The translations under genes were made by a program, and so were the position numbers. From contig NZ_CAJHBI010000017.1 of assembly GCF_904846605.1 (NCBI RefSeq), positions 1 through 64,000 of the forward strand: 64,000 nt of DNA, given 5' to 3'. The notes under the pieces are model-generated. The model saw nothing but the letters and a program-made list of their open reading frames with translations. It was not told where the DNA came from and searched no databases. How positions within the stretch are numbered: the stretch's first letter is position 1; every line of letters starts with the position of its first letter. Shown piece after piece: positions 33,343 through 42,842 of this stretch. Origin of the DNA: Psychrobacter sp. 72-O-c. GTDB lineage: Bacteria > Pseudomonadota > Gammaproteobacteria > Pseudomonadales > Moraxellaceae.

Positions 33343-34554
33343 GTGAAATCTATTCTTTGGCAGCGTGTTACTGCCCCGCTTACTGAGCCTTATGCGCGCT
33401 ATCAGCACGCTGATGTTTTGCATGCCATACGTTTGGGTATAGCCGTTATACTCGCGCTATTGGTCAATAAAGTTACTAACTTCCCGCATGGCGAATGGAC
33501 GACCATTACTGTTTTTATCATTTTGGGCCTATTACAATATCAAGGTGCCATCTATACCAAGGCGAAAGAGCGCGTACTTGGCACGTTACTAGGTATTGGT
33601 GCCGCGCTTGGTATTTTGTGGTTTAGCCAAAATGTGGGCGCATGGTTGTGGGTAGATTATGCGCTCATTGGCCTGATAAGTGGCATCATTGGCTATCTTG
33701 CGGTTAAGAATTTAGGTTATACAGGGTTGCTGACCGGTATTACCATGTTAATGATCGTCTCAAATCTAGGCCAAAGCAGTATCGGTCAAGATGGCATTTA
33801 TCGCGCCCTTAATATCTTACTCGGTACTGGCGTTGCGGTAGCGGCGACCTTAATTTTACCGCTGAAGTCTACTTTGATGTGGCGATTTTTACTGGCCAGT
33901 AACTTGGATGCCTGTAGCAGTCTTTATGCTGGGGTGGGTAATCACATCGATGCGGCTGAGGCGTTGGGGGATGAGTCTGTTCAGCACGTAAACCCAGCTG
34001 CCTTTGCCGTCGATGGCGTGCCTGTTGATAAAACATTAGTCGCGGAGCTACAACAGATTAATAAGAGGCTGTTAGCCGTGCGCCCGCATATTGCAGCGAC
34101 CGCTAGTGAATCAGGGATCAAAAAAGTGACGCTTGAGACTATTCAGCGTACGCATCGCAATATTATTGGTACGATTGATTTATTGTTAAGTGCTGCGCCG
34201 CGCTTGGCGAATATTGAGATTGATGAAGACAATCATATCTTACTCATGCATTATCAGCATGAGCTGACCCAAGCCATGCAGCATATGGCAGCGGTACTGC
34301 GCAGCCCCAGTGATGAAGTGTTTCGCCCTATTACTCGTATTGCAGTGTCGGAGTATCCCAGTGTTCAAAATTTGGCGTTTGAATGGCAAGGATATTTTTG
34401 GTTGACGCAAACGTTGCAAACCCAGTTGCAGCAGCTTAGTGACTTACTGCAAGAGACTAAACCACACTGGTATGCGGCCTCCGGTCTGAGTTATCAGCGC
34501 CGTGAACAGCGCAGAATAAAAGAGCAGGGCGGTGAGACGGATTTGCATTTATAA
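33343..34554 (+). CDS. FUSC-family membrane protein
   Basis: The 403-residue protein has about six membrane helices in the first half (for example LHAIRLGIAVILALLVNKVT and TITVFIILGLLQYQGA) and a long helical cytoplasmic part. This is the layout of the FUSC / aromatic-acid-exporter (YccS, AaeB-like) group; the motif YTKAKERVLGTLLGIGAALG is typical of it. The exported compound cannot be inferred. The start is uncertain: GTG 33202 lies inside the gltD terminator, ATG 33277 has no spaced Shine-Dalgarno, and GTG 33343 has AAAAGAG nine bases upstream, so I chose the last. A bidirectional terminator follows. Confidence 0.8.
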   Translation: MKSILWQRVTAPLTEPYARYQHADVLHAIRLGIAVILALLVNKVTNFPHGEWTTITVFIILGLLQYQGAIYTKAKERVLGTLLGIGAALGILWFSQNVGAWLWVDYALIGLISGIIGYLAVKNLGYTGLLTGITMLMIVSNLGQSSIGQDGIYRALNILLGTGVAVAATLILPLKSTLMWRFLLASNLDACSSLYAGVGNHIDAAEALGDESVQHVNPAAFAVDGVPVDKTLVAELQQINKRLLAVRPHIAATASESGIKKVTLETIQRTHRNIIGTIDLLLSAAPRLANIEIDEDNHILLMHYQHELTQAMQHMAAVLRSPSDEVFRPITRIAVSEYPSVQNLAFEWQGYFWLTQTLQTQLQQLSDLLQETKPHWYAASGLSYQRREQRRIKEQGGETDLHL

Positions 34555-34560
34555 ATATAA

Positions 34561-34592
34561 AAAAACGCTGACCGGCAACGATCAGCGTTTTT
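34561..34592. terminator. Bidirectional terminator
   Basis: AAAAACGCTGA and TCAGCGTTTTT pair around a ten-base loop between two converging genes (the FUSC gene and the polyamine-binding protein gene). Confidence 0.9.
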
Positions 34593-34633
34593 TATTGGTG
34601 AATCTTGATCAATAAGGCTTTAAACAATTACGA

Positions 34634-35770
34634 TTAACGGCCGGTTTTAAGCTTATTCCAGTACTGTTGATAAACTTGTAGCGCATCATCGCCCACATCT
34701 TCTTGGAACTCAGCGTTCGCTAACACTTCTTTGCTAGGATAAATAATGGGATTGTTTCTGACATCATCAGTCATTAGTTCACGTGCCGCGAGGTTAGGTG
34801 AGGCATAGCCAATCTCCTCACTCACAATTTTAGAGTTCTCTGGGCGTAGCAGATAATCAATAAATTTATGCGCCGCGTCTACCTGTTTGGCGTTTTTAGG
34901 GATAACAAAGTTGTCCATCCATAATATCGCACCTTCACTTGGGTATTTATAAACCAAGCTAGTCAGACCTTCGTCATTGGCTATCACGGCTTCACCATTC
35001 CAAGTCATACCAAGATTGGTTTCACCTTCGATATAGGGCATGCGCGAGGCATCCGAATTAAAGGTTTTGACATTTGGCATCAAGGTAGTGAGCTTTTCAT
35101 AAGCGGCTTTGATTTCATCAGGATTTCTGCTATTACCTGAGTAGCCAAGCGTCAGTAGCGACATGCCAAACACTTCGCGCATATCATTCATCAGCATCAC
35201 CTGACCTTTGTACTCAGGACGCCATAGATCATTCCAGCTATTGACGGTTGCAGGGTCGATCGCATCGCCATTAATGGCTAGACCCGTGCTACCCCACATA
35301 TACGGAATCGAGTATTTATTCTCAGGGTCAACCTTAGTATTGGTAAATGAGGTGTCCAAATTCTTAAAGTTGCTCAGTTTTGATTTGTCCAGCTCTTGCA
35401 GTAAGCCTTCTTTGGCCATTTTTTCGACATAATAAGTTGATGGAATTGCAAGGTCATATTGGCTAGAATCATCGAGCAGTTTTAGCTTGGCATACATCGC
35501 CTCATTGGAGTCAAAAGTAGTGTAATTGACATTGATACCAGTCTCTTTTTCAAAGCCATCAAGAATCTCTTGTGGCATATATTCTGACCAGTTATACAGA
35601 TTGAGTGTGACATCACTGGTGGCCGCGCTATCGGTAGCAGCGTTATCAGAATTGCTACAGCTCGCGAGCGTAAATCCAATAGCTGCGCACAATAGCGCTT
35701 TGGGTAGCATTCGAGTAGAGGCGTGAGCAGCGGTGCTAGTGGACCGGTGTGACGATGATAAGTGGGTCAA
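34634..35770 (-). CDS. Polyamine-type periplasmic binding lipoprotein (PotD/PotF family)
   Basis: The protein belongs to the spermidine/putrescine solute-binding family: VTLNLYNWSEYMPQEILDGF at the mature N-terminus, IPYMWGSTGLAIN and ILWMDNFVIPKNAK are typical. From TTG 35770 it has 378 residues, with a signal peptide ending in the lipobox LASC (Cys38), so it is membrane-anchored. TTG was chosen because TAGGAG lies seven bases upstream; GTG 35800 contains that Shine-Dalgarno inside its own frame, and ATG 35710 has none. No ABC transporter genes (potA/B/C) are adjacent, so the partner permease must be elsewhere. Ligand preference between putrescine and spermidine cannot be decided by eye. Confidence 0.88.
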   Translation of the reverse strand: MTHLSSSHRSTSTAAHASTRMLPKALLCAAIGFTLASCSNSDNAATDSAATSDVTLNLYNWSEYMPQEILDGFEKETGINVNYTTFDSNEAMYAKLKLLDDSSQYDLAIPSTYYVEKMAKEGLLQELDKSKLSNFKNLDTSFTNTKVDPENKYSIPYMWGSTGLAINGDAIDPATVNSWNDLWRPEYKGQVMLMNDMREVFGMSLLTLGYSGNSRNPDEIKAAYEKLTTLMPNVKTFNSDASRMPYIEGETNLGMTWNGEAVIANDEGLTSLVYKYPSEGAILWMDNFVIPKNAKQVDAAHKFIDYLLRPENSKIVSEEIGYASPNLAARELMTDDVRNNPIIYPSKEVLANAEFQEDVGDDALQVYQQYWNKLKTGR

Positions 35771-36093
35771 AATATCTCTCCTAAAGTCAGTCAAATGCAC
35801 AAAAAATCGAGGCGTAATAAATAGGTAATAGCAATGTAAATAGCTACGGTAATGACCGCGATTTTACTGTTATGGTTATTGAATATAGTGATTTAAAGGG
35901 TAACGAGTTGAATTCATTTGGTTTATCTCAGTCGATTATCACAAAAACAACCACAAGATAGCCAAAACAGGGCAGATTGTACCGTATCCGATAACGAGGT
36001 GTAAGCATGCTATGATTGGTGCAATTCGGTTGATAACACCGCTAGAATAAATATTAATTTTTATAAATATAACACAATAAAGGATTACACATC
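35771..36093. promoter_or_regulatory. Divergent intergenic region (binding protein / dehydrogenase)
   Basis: This AT-rich 320-nt stretch separates two divergent genes and should hold both promoters. I see the Shine-Dalgarno of the minus-strand gene (35778-35782) and AAAGGA before the plus-strand gene, but no clear operator or RNA element. Confidence 0.4.
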
Positions 36094-36891
36094 ATGACTC
36101 AGTCCCACGCCACCATACCAGCACTACTAACAGATAAAGTCGCAATCGTCACAGGGAGCAGTCGAGGCCTTGGTGCACAAATCGCGCAGCAAATGGCAGC
36201 AGCAGGTGCTATTGTGTGTGTGAATTATCTCAACAGTAGGGACAGTGCAGAGGCAGTAGTTGCTAATATTGTAGCGGCAGGCGGGCGAGCTTTTGCCTAT
36301 CAAGGTGACGTGACCGATTTAGCACAAATGGAAGCGATGGCAACTGAGGTCATCAAACGTTTCGGACGTATTGATATATTGGTCAATAATGCTTTGCCTA
36401 ACTATCAGTTCAATCCAAGCGCCGATTACACCAGTATTGAGACCGTCAAATGGGCGCATTTTTCCCAGCAAATAGATGGTATCGTCAAAGGAGCGGTTAA
36501 TACAGTACAAGCGGTATTGCCACAAATGAAAACCCAGCAGATGGGTAAGATTATCAATATCTCTACCAACTTGGTTTATAATCCGGTGGTAACCTATTAC
36601 GACTATACTACGGCAAAATCTGCCTTGATAGGTTTGACGCGCAATCTAGCGGCGGAGCTGGGACAATACGGTATTCGGGTCAATTTACTGGCAGGTGGAC
36701 TACTTAAAACTACCGATGCCAGTAGTCTGACCACTGAAGAAGTCTTTGATTATATCGCTACTACTACGCCACTGCGCCAAGCAACCTCGGTAGCGGACTT
36801 TGCCAATTCAGTATTACTAATGTCGTCTGACTTGAGTGCGGCAATCACTGGTCAATCTATCGCTGTTGATGGTGGGTTGACTATGCCTTAG
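36094..36891 (+). CDS. Short-chain dehydrogenase/reductase (FabG-like)
   Basis: The 265-residue protein is a classical SDR: the NAD(P)-binding glycine motif TGSSRGLG (residues 20-27), structural VNNAL (98-102), catalytic Ser157 (INIST) and the YxxxK pair Tyr171/Lys175 (DYTTAKSAL). The end SIAVDGGLTMP fits the 3-oxoacyl-ACP-reductase-like subgroup. The usual NNAG is NNAL here, a small deviation seen in some SDR subgroups. There is no neighbouring fatty-acid gene, so the substrate is open. Confidence 0.9.
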   Translation: MTQSHATIPALLTDKVAIVTGSSRGLGAQIAQQMAAAGAIVCVNYLNSRDSAEAVVANIVAAGGRAFAYQGDVTDLAQMEAMATEVIKRFGRIDILVNNALPNYQFNPSADYTSIETVKWAHFSQQIDGIVKGAVNTVQAVLPQMKTQQMGKIINISTNLVYNPVVTYYDYTTAKSALIGLTRNLAAELGQYGIRVNLLAGGLLKTTDASSLTTEEVFDYIATTTPLRQATSVADFANSVLLMSSDLSAAITGQSIAVDGGLTMP

Positions 36892-36894
36892 TAT

Positions 36895-36933
36895 TTGTAC
36901 CATTCGCTAACCAAATTTGATGTAATGGTACAA
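36895..36933 (+). other. Perfect 10-bp inverted repeat between SDR and small membrane protein genes
   Basis: TTGTACCATT (36895-36904) and AATGGTACAA (36924-36933) flank 19 bases. It fills nearly the whole 52-nt gap and the right arm touches the Shine-Dalgarno of the next gene (AGAGAG), so it could control translation or be an operator. No T-run follows. Confidence 0.75.
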
Positions 36934-36943
36934 GAGAGACAAA

Positions 36944-37201
36944 ATGAATAACCGTAAAACTGCTGGCATTATCACTGCTGTGGTAGGCTTATCTGCCATT
37001 ATTGCCTTCTTCAATGCGGGCATGGGCACATCAGTTCTAAGCTGGCCACTGGAAGCGTATCTTGGCGTGGCTTTTACTATTGGCTGGTTGACCAGCATGC
37101 CAACATTTTTGGCTTATTTAATCGCTGCATTGATATTTATTTTGATTGCTATAGCCTGTTATAAGTTGGGCAGTTGGTTTTATGGATTGGTTGCAGGTTG
37201 A
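36944..37201 (+). CDS. Small membrane protein of unknown function
   Basis: The 85-residue protein has two or three hydrophobic helices (about 7-24, 37-50 and 54-82) and almost no soluble part. AAGAGAG precedes the ATG and a terminator follows the stop, supporting a real gene. It follows the SDR gene closely, behind an inverted repeat. I do not recognise the family. Confidence 0.65.
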   Translation: MNNRKTAGIITAVVGLSAIIAFFNAGMGTSVLSWPLEAYLGVAFTIGWLTSMPTFLAYLIAALIFILIAIACYKLGSWFYGLVAG

Positions 37202-37220
37202 GGTTTAATTTCAGAAAATA

Positions 37221-37257
37221 AAAAAATCCTTGCTAGATAGTAGCAGGGGTTTTTTTA
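37221..37257 (+). terminator. Terminator after the small membrane protein gene
   Basis: AAAAAATCCTTGCTA and TAGCAGGGGTTTTTT pair (two G-U) around GATAG and end in a T-run. Confidence 0.85.
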
Positions 37258-37280
37258 TGACTTCTGGGCTAATTACTGAT

Positions 37281-38117
37281 TTAAGCTTTCTGGTCTATAT
37301 GTAAGTGATCGAGCACAGCTTGTATCCCATACTCTTCAATAGTACCGGTGACAAAATCCGCACGCTCTATAAGAGCCGGTTGACTATCACCCATTGCCAC
37401 GGCAAACCCGACCAAGTCAAACATTTCTAAGTCATTCATACCATCACCAAACGCCATGCAATCGCTAACATCTACGGCGTAATGCTGACATAGATCTTTA
37501 ATACCTCGTGCTTTTGACGCCTCTGCTGGTAATATATCTGCGCCAATTTGATGCCAATGCACCAGTTTTAAATCATCTTGGGCAAAATTAATATCTTGCA
37601 TTTTGTCCTCTTGGTTATTGAAAAATACGGAACATTGATAGACAGGATTTGACTTATAATAATCTGGGTCAAGAATAGAGTTTGGCGTTATAGCGTTGTA
37701 TTCACGCAGTCGCTCGTTTTCATCTGACCATGCAATATGAGTCGCCGAGTCAAATTTGTGAATGAGTTCGCTTTTTTGGCACAGCAGTACAATCTTATTA
37801 GTCTGCGCATCTGATAATGGATAATGACTGATCATGCCGTCGTTATTGAAGCTATATTGTCCATTCATACAAATGATGGCATCTAATACATTAGCGTCAA
37901 GTAAAGCTAGAATATCAGCAGGCAAAATAGCTTTTGAACGTCCTGTCGAGATTACCAATTTAATATCAGTCTGAGCAAGCTGCTCCAACGTTGCTTTATT
38001 ATGCTCAGCAATGACACCTTTACGACTTAAAGTATCGTCAATGTCAAAAAATATGATTTTAGGCGTAGGAAATGAGTTATTCATAATCTCTTGGGCAACT
38101 TTATCTTTAATAAACAT
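37281..38117 (-). CDS. Cof-type HAD-IIB family hydrolase
   Basis: The 278-residue protein has the HAD phosphatase motifs: motif I IIFFDIDDTLS (about 21-31), motif II VISTGRS, and motifs III/IV in a conserved Lys region and FGDGMNDLEMF. The C2B cap places it with the Cof/YbiV-type sugar-phosphate or nucleotide phosphatases; the substrate cannot be read from sequence. AGGA five bases before ATG 38117 supports the start. It lies 153 nt behind the photolyase-like gene on the same strand. Confidence 0.9.
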   Translation of the reverse strand: MFIKDKVAQEIMNNSFPTPKIIFFDIDDTLSRKGVIAEHNKATLEQLAQTDIKLVISTGRSKAILPADILALLDANVLDAIICMNGQYSFNNDGMISHYPLSDAQTNKIVLLCQKSELIHKFDSATHIAWSDENERLREYNAITPNSILDPDYYKSNPVYQCSVFFNNQEDKMQDINFAQDDLKLVHWHQIGADILPAEASKARGIKDLCQHYAVDVSDCMAFGDGMNDLEMFDLVGFAVAMGDSQPALIERADFVTGTIEEYGIQAVLDHLHIDQKA

Positions 38118-38270
38118 GATGATCCTATTATTTTTTATTCATCCAAATATTACTATAGCAAGTCATGAGAAATACATGGCTATAGAGTAACTGGTGATTG
38201 GTAAAATTTTCCTCACTTACTGCGCAATAATTTTCAACTCTTAACAATCTATCTTAGGATTGTTCATTTG

Positions 38271-39794
38271 TTAAGCTCTAGTATCAAGCTTAGCCAAAAA
38301 CTGCTCGGCATTAATGAGATGTTGTTGCTGCTGGTCTTTATCCATTTTATCCCACATGGCGAGCAGCATACCAATGCGTGGGTTTTTACTAAAAAAGTCG
38401 CGATGGACGTGCATAAAGCGCCAAAATAACCCATCCCATATCTGCGCCCATTCGACAGACTCGCCTTTTGATTTGACCTGATAATTGCTCATTTTATTAA
38501 TATAATTACTACCACTAATATAAGGCTTAGTCGCTACCAATCCACCATCTGCAAATTGACTCATGCCATAGACGTTCGGCACCATTACCCAATCATAGGC
38601 GTCGATAAACAGCTCCATAAACCACTGATGTACCTCATCAGGATCAAATTCACAGAGCAACATAAAGTTGCCAAAGATCATTAAACGCTCAATATGATGC
38701 GCGTAGCCCGTTTTGAGTACCTTTTTAATCGTATTATCAATAGGAACAATACCAGTATCGCCCGTATAAAAACTTGGCGGTATCTTGCGGGTAAAACCCC
38801 AAAAATTGGTCGTACGTTGTTGATGGCCAACGGATTCATACAGCCCATACATAAACTCGCGCCAACCGATAATTTGACGGATAAAACCCTCACGAGAGTT
38901 GATAGGAATTTCATATTCTTCACTAATCTCTAATGTACGTGCAATCACTTGTCTCGGCGTCAATAAGCCCGTATTTAACATCGGCGTAAGTACACTATGA
39001 TGCAATATATGCTCGCTATCGACCATCGCATCCTCAAACGGCCCAAAGTCTTTAAAGCGATTTGATAAAAAGTTCTCTAGCCATTGTTCCGCCTCTGCAT
39101 GAGTAGTCGGATAGCGAAAGTCTGGATTTATCTCGCCATAATGATCGCTAAAATGCTTCTCAATATAAGCTATCGTCTCACTATAATATTCGTTCAGTTC
39201 GGGAAAAGTTATTGATGGTGGTGTTTTTTTACGCGGATATTTTTTACGGTTATCTTCATCGAATGACCACTGGCCACCGATAGGATTTTTCTCATCATCT
39301 AGCAGTATGTTTTCGCGCTTGCGGGCTTCAATATAAAAGTCGTGATGAAACAGACGATTGTTCTTAAAGAAGTCGCAATATACGGGTAAAGGGTTCAAAA
39401 ACATTGGCGTTGGTGAGCAGTCAAAAGCAATATCTGCGTTTAGTATGGCCTTTTGCATACGCAGTCGTAGCCAGTTATCGACCACATCAATACAATAAAT
39501 TTTTGCGATGCTATATTCGTTATCAGGTTCATTGTTTGCACTGACAAAGCTGGCAATCAGTTTGCGACAATCGCTGTGCTCATGCGTTGATTCTATGTAA
39601 TGTACACTTTTACCCGCTGCAAGTAGCTTTTGCTCGTAAGCCTTCATGCTGGCACGATGCAACACCAGCTTTTGCTTGTGAAAAGGATATTGAGTAAAGT
39701 ATAAATCTTCTTCTATCAGGTAGCAGTCCTCTTGCCAAAGTGAGATATCAGCAAACAGTTGATGCGGAAAGATTAGGCTGATTTTTTTGCTCAT
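38271..39794 (-). CDS. FeS-BCP-type (6-4) photolyase/cryptochrome homologue lacking the cluster cysteines
   Basis: The 507-residue protein belongs to the deoxyribodipyrimidine photolyase-related (PhrB/CryB) family: N-terminal Rossmann-like antenna domain (SLIFPHQLF), then the FAD-binding helical domain with GFIRQIIGWREFMYGLY, GYAHHIERLMIFGNF, IDAYDWVMVPNVYGMSQFAD and KPYISGSNYINKMSNY. Known members bind a [4Fe-4S] cluster through four Cys; counting from the conserved blocks, these positions are here Pro351, Gln439, Ser442 and about Gly455. No cysteine occurs after Cys381. The remainder of the FAD pocket looks intact. It is likely a light-dependent DNA repair enzyme or photoreceptor without the cluster. 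There is no clear Shine-Dalgarno. Confidence 0.88.
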   Translation of the reverse strand: MSKKISLIFPHQLFADISLWQEDCYLIEEDLYFTQYPFHKQKLVLHRASMKAYEQKLLAAGKSVHYIESTHEHSDCRKLIASFVSANNEPDNEYSIAKIYCIDVVDNWLRLRMQKAILNADIAFDCSPTPMFLNPLPVYCDFFKNNRLFHHDFYIEARKRENILLDDEKNPIGGQWSFDEDNRKKYPRKKTPPSITFPELNEYYSETIAYIEKHFSDHYGEINPDFRYPTTHAEAEQWLENFLSNRFKDFGPFEDAMVDSEHILHHSVLTPMLNTGLLTPRQVIARTLEISEEYEIPINSREGFIRQIIGWREFMYGLYESVGHQQRTTNFWGFTRKIPPSFYTGDTGIVPIDNTIKKVLKTGYAHHIERLMIFGNFMLLCEFDPDEVHQWFMELFIDAYDWVMVPNVYGMSQFADGGLVATKPYISGSNYINKMSNYQVKSKGESVEWAQIWDGLFWRFMHVHRDFFSKNPRIGMLLAMWDKMDKDQQQQHLINAEQFLAKLDTRA

Positions 39795-39884
39795 TGGGAG
39801 GCTCTAATTTTTTAAAGGGAATGGCTATTTAGAGGAATTGGTTGTAGGCTGGGATTTTAGCCCAGTAATACAAAAAATCTAAAC

Positions 39885-42215
39885 CTAGTCCCCAACCTCA
39901 ACACTAGTCACATTCTGAAACCCTCTTGGGAGCTGACCACCACGACTACCGCGTTTCGCAGTATAATTAGCTAAGTCCATCGGCTTCAACGTCACATGAC
40001 GTTTACCGGCCGTAATAACCAGACTGTCTTGCTGACGTAATGGCGTGATGGCAAGCACTTCTTCTTTATCTTTTAGATTGATCATTTTATTACCCTTGCC
40101 ACGAGCCTGCTCAGGTAAATCATCAAGGGCAAAGATTAATAAATATCCAGCATTGGTCACGACTGCAAGTTGATCGGGAAGATGATTAGAAGTTTGACTG
40201 TTTTCGGTAGAAAGTATACTACCGTTCTCCGAATTTATATTTACATCAGCTTGAGTATCAATACGTGCGATAGGTAATAGTCGGCTATTAGCAGCCAGGT
40301 TAATTATGTTTTTACCGGCTTTTTGATTACTATCTAGATTACCAATGTTGTTGATAAAACCATAGCCTTGTGAGCTTGCTAAGACGATACGCTGGTCATT
40401 GTCACCGGTGAGTAGCTGCTCAAAGGTAGCACCTGAAGGCGGTTTCAATACGCTAGTGAGCGGATCCCCTTGACCACGAGCCGAGGCAAGATTGTGCGCA
40501 TCAATACTATAACTGCGTCCGGTGCTATCGAGTACGTAGATTCTCTCATTCGATTTACCTCGGACGTATGCTTGGTAAGCATCGCCTGAACGGTAGCTCA
40601 TACCAGCGGGATCAACCTCATGGCCTTTGGCCGCGCGAATCCAACCCGCTTTGGATAATACCGCAGTAATCGGCTCACTTGGTACAAGGTCTGACTCTTT
40701 TAAAGCTTGCGCTTCTTCGCGTTCTGCTAGTGGCGACATGCGATTGTCACCGTGTGCTTTCATATCCTCGGTCAGCTCATCTATGATCAAGCCTGTAAGG
40801 CTTTCCGGATTATCGAGATACTCTTGAAGAATAGCGCGCTCAGCTGCCAGTTCATCTTGCTCACGTCTGAGCTCAATCTCCTGTAGCTTTGCCAGTTGGC
40901 GCAGACGAATATCTAGAATGGCATTAGCCTGAATATCAGTTAAATCATAATCTTGCATCAAGGCTAATTTTGGATCATCTTCTTCCCGAATAATACGAAT
41001 GACTTCGTCGATATTTAGATAAGCAACCAACAGTCCCGCTAAAATATGCAGGCGTTTATCAATTTTATCGAGACGATATTGCAATCTACGCATGACCACT
41101 GAACGGCGACTGATGAGCCATTCTTCTAATATCTCTTTTAGGTTTTTGACTTGCGGCTTACCGTTTAGCCCAATCATATTCATGTTAATGCGGTAATTGT
41201 TTTCAAGATCAGTGCTAGCAAATAGATGGCTCATGACTCGCTGGACATCGACCCGAGTTGAGCGTAATTCCAAGACGATACGGCACGGGTTTTCGTGATC
41301 CGATTCATCATGAATATCGACGACCCAAGGTAGTTTTTTATCCGTCATCAGCTTAGCGATTTGCTCTTGGATTTTATTACCTGATACTTGATGGGGTAAC
41401 GCATCGATAATAACTAAATTCTTCTCTTTATCGTCGATATGATAAGTGGCACGCATTTTATAGCTGCCGCGTCCACTCTCGTAGATAGCTTGTAGGTCTT
41501 TTTTGCTGGTAATGATTTCAGCGCTGGTGGGCAAGTCAGGCGCGGGTATCGACTGAGTCAATTGCTTGACTGATAGCTCAGGATTTTTAAGCAAGCGAAT
41601 AGCCGCACGTACTACTTCGTTAAGATTATGCGGCGGAATATCGGTTGCCATACCTACGGCAATACCAGTCGTACCATTTAATAAGATATTGGGTAGGCGT
41701 GCTGGTAGAGTCGTTGGCTCTTGCATCGTACCATCGAAGTTATCTTGCCAATCGACGGTTCCTTGACCTAATTCTGCTAATAACGTATTGGCATAGGCTG
41801 ACATTTTTGCTTCGGTATAACGCATGGCGGCAAAGGATTTGGGATCATCAGGGCTGCCCCAGTTACCTTGACCAGTAATCAGCGGATAGCGATAACTAAA
41901 CGGCTGTGCCATCAATACCATGGCCTCATAACAGGCGCTATCACCATGTGGATGATATTTACCCAGTACGTCACCAACCGTACGAGCAGACTTTTTGGGC
42001 TTAGCCGTAGACTTAAGACCCAGCTCGCTCATGGCAAAAATAATGCGTCGCTGAACGGGTTTCAGACCATCAGCGATATTAGGTAGCGCCCGATCCATGA
42101 TGACGTACATGGCATAATTTAAATAGGCTTGCTCGGTGAACTCCGCTACAGAACGGGTGTCCATTGCATCGTTAGGTACGACGGGATTAATGGTGTTATC
42201 AATGACATCAGGCAT
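39885..42215 (-). CDS. parC: DNA topoisomerase IV subunit A
   Basis: ParC is the DNA-cutting subunit of the chromosome-decatenating topoisomerase IV. From ATG 42215 it has 776 residues. The active-site tyrosine is Tyr133 (AAMRYTEAK). The quinolone-resistance region [15 protein letters not shown] has the sensitive-type Ser93 and Glu97. The C-terminal beta-propeller is present, ending [18 protein letters not shown]. The frame is open to TTG 42236, but neither start has a good Shine-Dalgarno and ATG fits homologues better. parE is not adjacent. The weakly supported quinolone statement is a direct reading of those two residues only. Confidence 0.95.
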   Translation of the reverse strand: MPDVIDNTINPVVPNDAMDTRSVAEFTEQAYLNYAMYVIMDRALPNIADGLKPVQRRIIFAMSELGLKSTAKPKKSARTVGDVLGKYHPHGDSACYEAMVLMAQPFSYRYPLITGQGNWGSPDDPKSFAAMRYTEAKMSAYANTLLAELGQGTVDWQDNFDGTMQEPTTLPARLPNILLNGTTGIAVGMATDIPPHNLNEVVRAAIRLLKNPELSVKQLTQSIPAPDLPTSAEIITSKKDLQAIYESGRGSYKMRATYHIDDKEKNLVIIDALPHQVSGNKIQEQIAKLMTDKKLPWVVDIHDESDHENPCRIVLELRSTRVDVQRVMSHLFASTDLENNYRINMNMIGLNGKPQVKNLKEILEEWLISRRSVVMRRLQYRLDKIDKRLHILAGLLVAYLNIDEVIRIIREEDDPKLALMQDYDLTDIQANAILDIRLRQLAKLQEIELRREQDELAAERAILQEYLDNPESLTGLIIDELTEDMKAHGDNRMSPLAEREEAQALKESDLVPSEPITAVLSKAGWIRAAKGHEVDPAGMSYRSGDAYQAYVRGKSNERIYVLDSTGRSYSIDAHNLASARGQGDPLTSVLKPPSGATFEQLLTGDNDQRIVLASSQGYGFINNIGNLDSNQKAGKNIINLAANSRLLPIARIDTQADVNINSENGSILSTENSQTSNHLPDQLAVVTNAGYLLIFALDDLPEQARGKGNKMINLKDKEEVLAITPLRQQDSLVITAGKRHVTLKPMDLANYTAKRGSRGGQLPRGFQNVTSVEVGD

Positions 42216-42842
42216 AAAATAGGGTTCGCTTATCAATTTTAAATATTGTTTTTTAAATAGGGTCGTTCAGTTGGGTTATGCGATGGGGTATCGTTCATCC
42301 AGAGCAAAAATAGTACGTTATTTTTATAATGACTTGTTAAAGAACACTCGAATAAGTTGTTCTTCATCGTTCTTAACTATTTGCAAGCTCCCAAAGTCAC
42401 CCGTTTATTTTTGTCAAATCATATTGGCCAATCGTTCTAAAAATAACGACTACTCTGCTTTTAACTTAACGCATGATGACATGCTTAAAAGCTTTGCTGA
42501 AAATAAAAATAAGATAGCGCTATCGTAAAGGAAATCGCGACAATTAAAAAGGTGTCTGCCGTAATAGACGACAGGTCATGACGCGACAATTACTATTTTA
42601 TTGATAGATTTTATAATCTAAGTTAAGTATAGTTAATCTAATTGTTTTTGGTTGTTAATTAATAGTTTAACCAATAGCTTAGCTGGTAATAATAGCGCCA
42701 CATATAGTTAAGAATTATCAGTAAAAATCGTTGGTAAAAAATATCGACAAGTTATTCATTTTTTTTGCTTGGCTTAATAGCTGTTTAATTATTATTTAAA
42801 CTCTGCTCAATTCTCTGCTTATAAGGCACAAGGAAGCTGCTT
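42216..42842. other. Intergenic region between parC and the vWA lipoprotein gene
   Basis: About 630 nt of AT-rich DNA without a gene I can support. It contains an 11-bp direct repeat CGCGACAATTA at 42536-42546 and 42582-42592. Promoters for both divergent genes should be here; the Shine-Dalgarno AAGGA precedes the plus-strand gene. Confidence 0.5.

Noticed and set aside
41900-41980. Possible quinolone-resistance change in parC
   Set aside because: Ser93 and Glu97 (equivalents of E. coli Ser80 and Glu84) are unchanged.
42271-42528. Open frame of 85 codons between parC and the vWA gene
   Set aside because: No ribosome-binding site, no recognisable pattern, and base composition like intergenic DNA.
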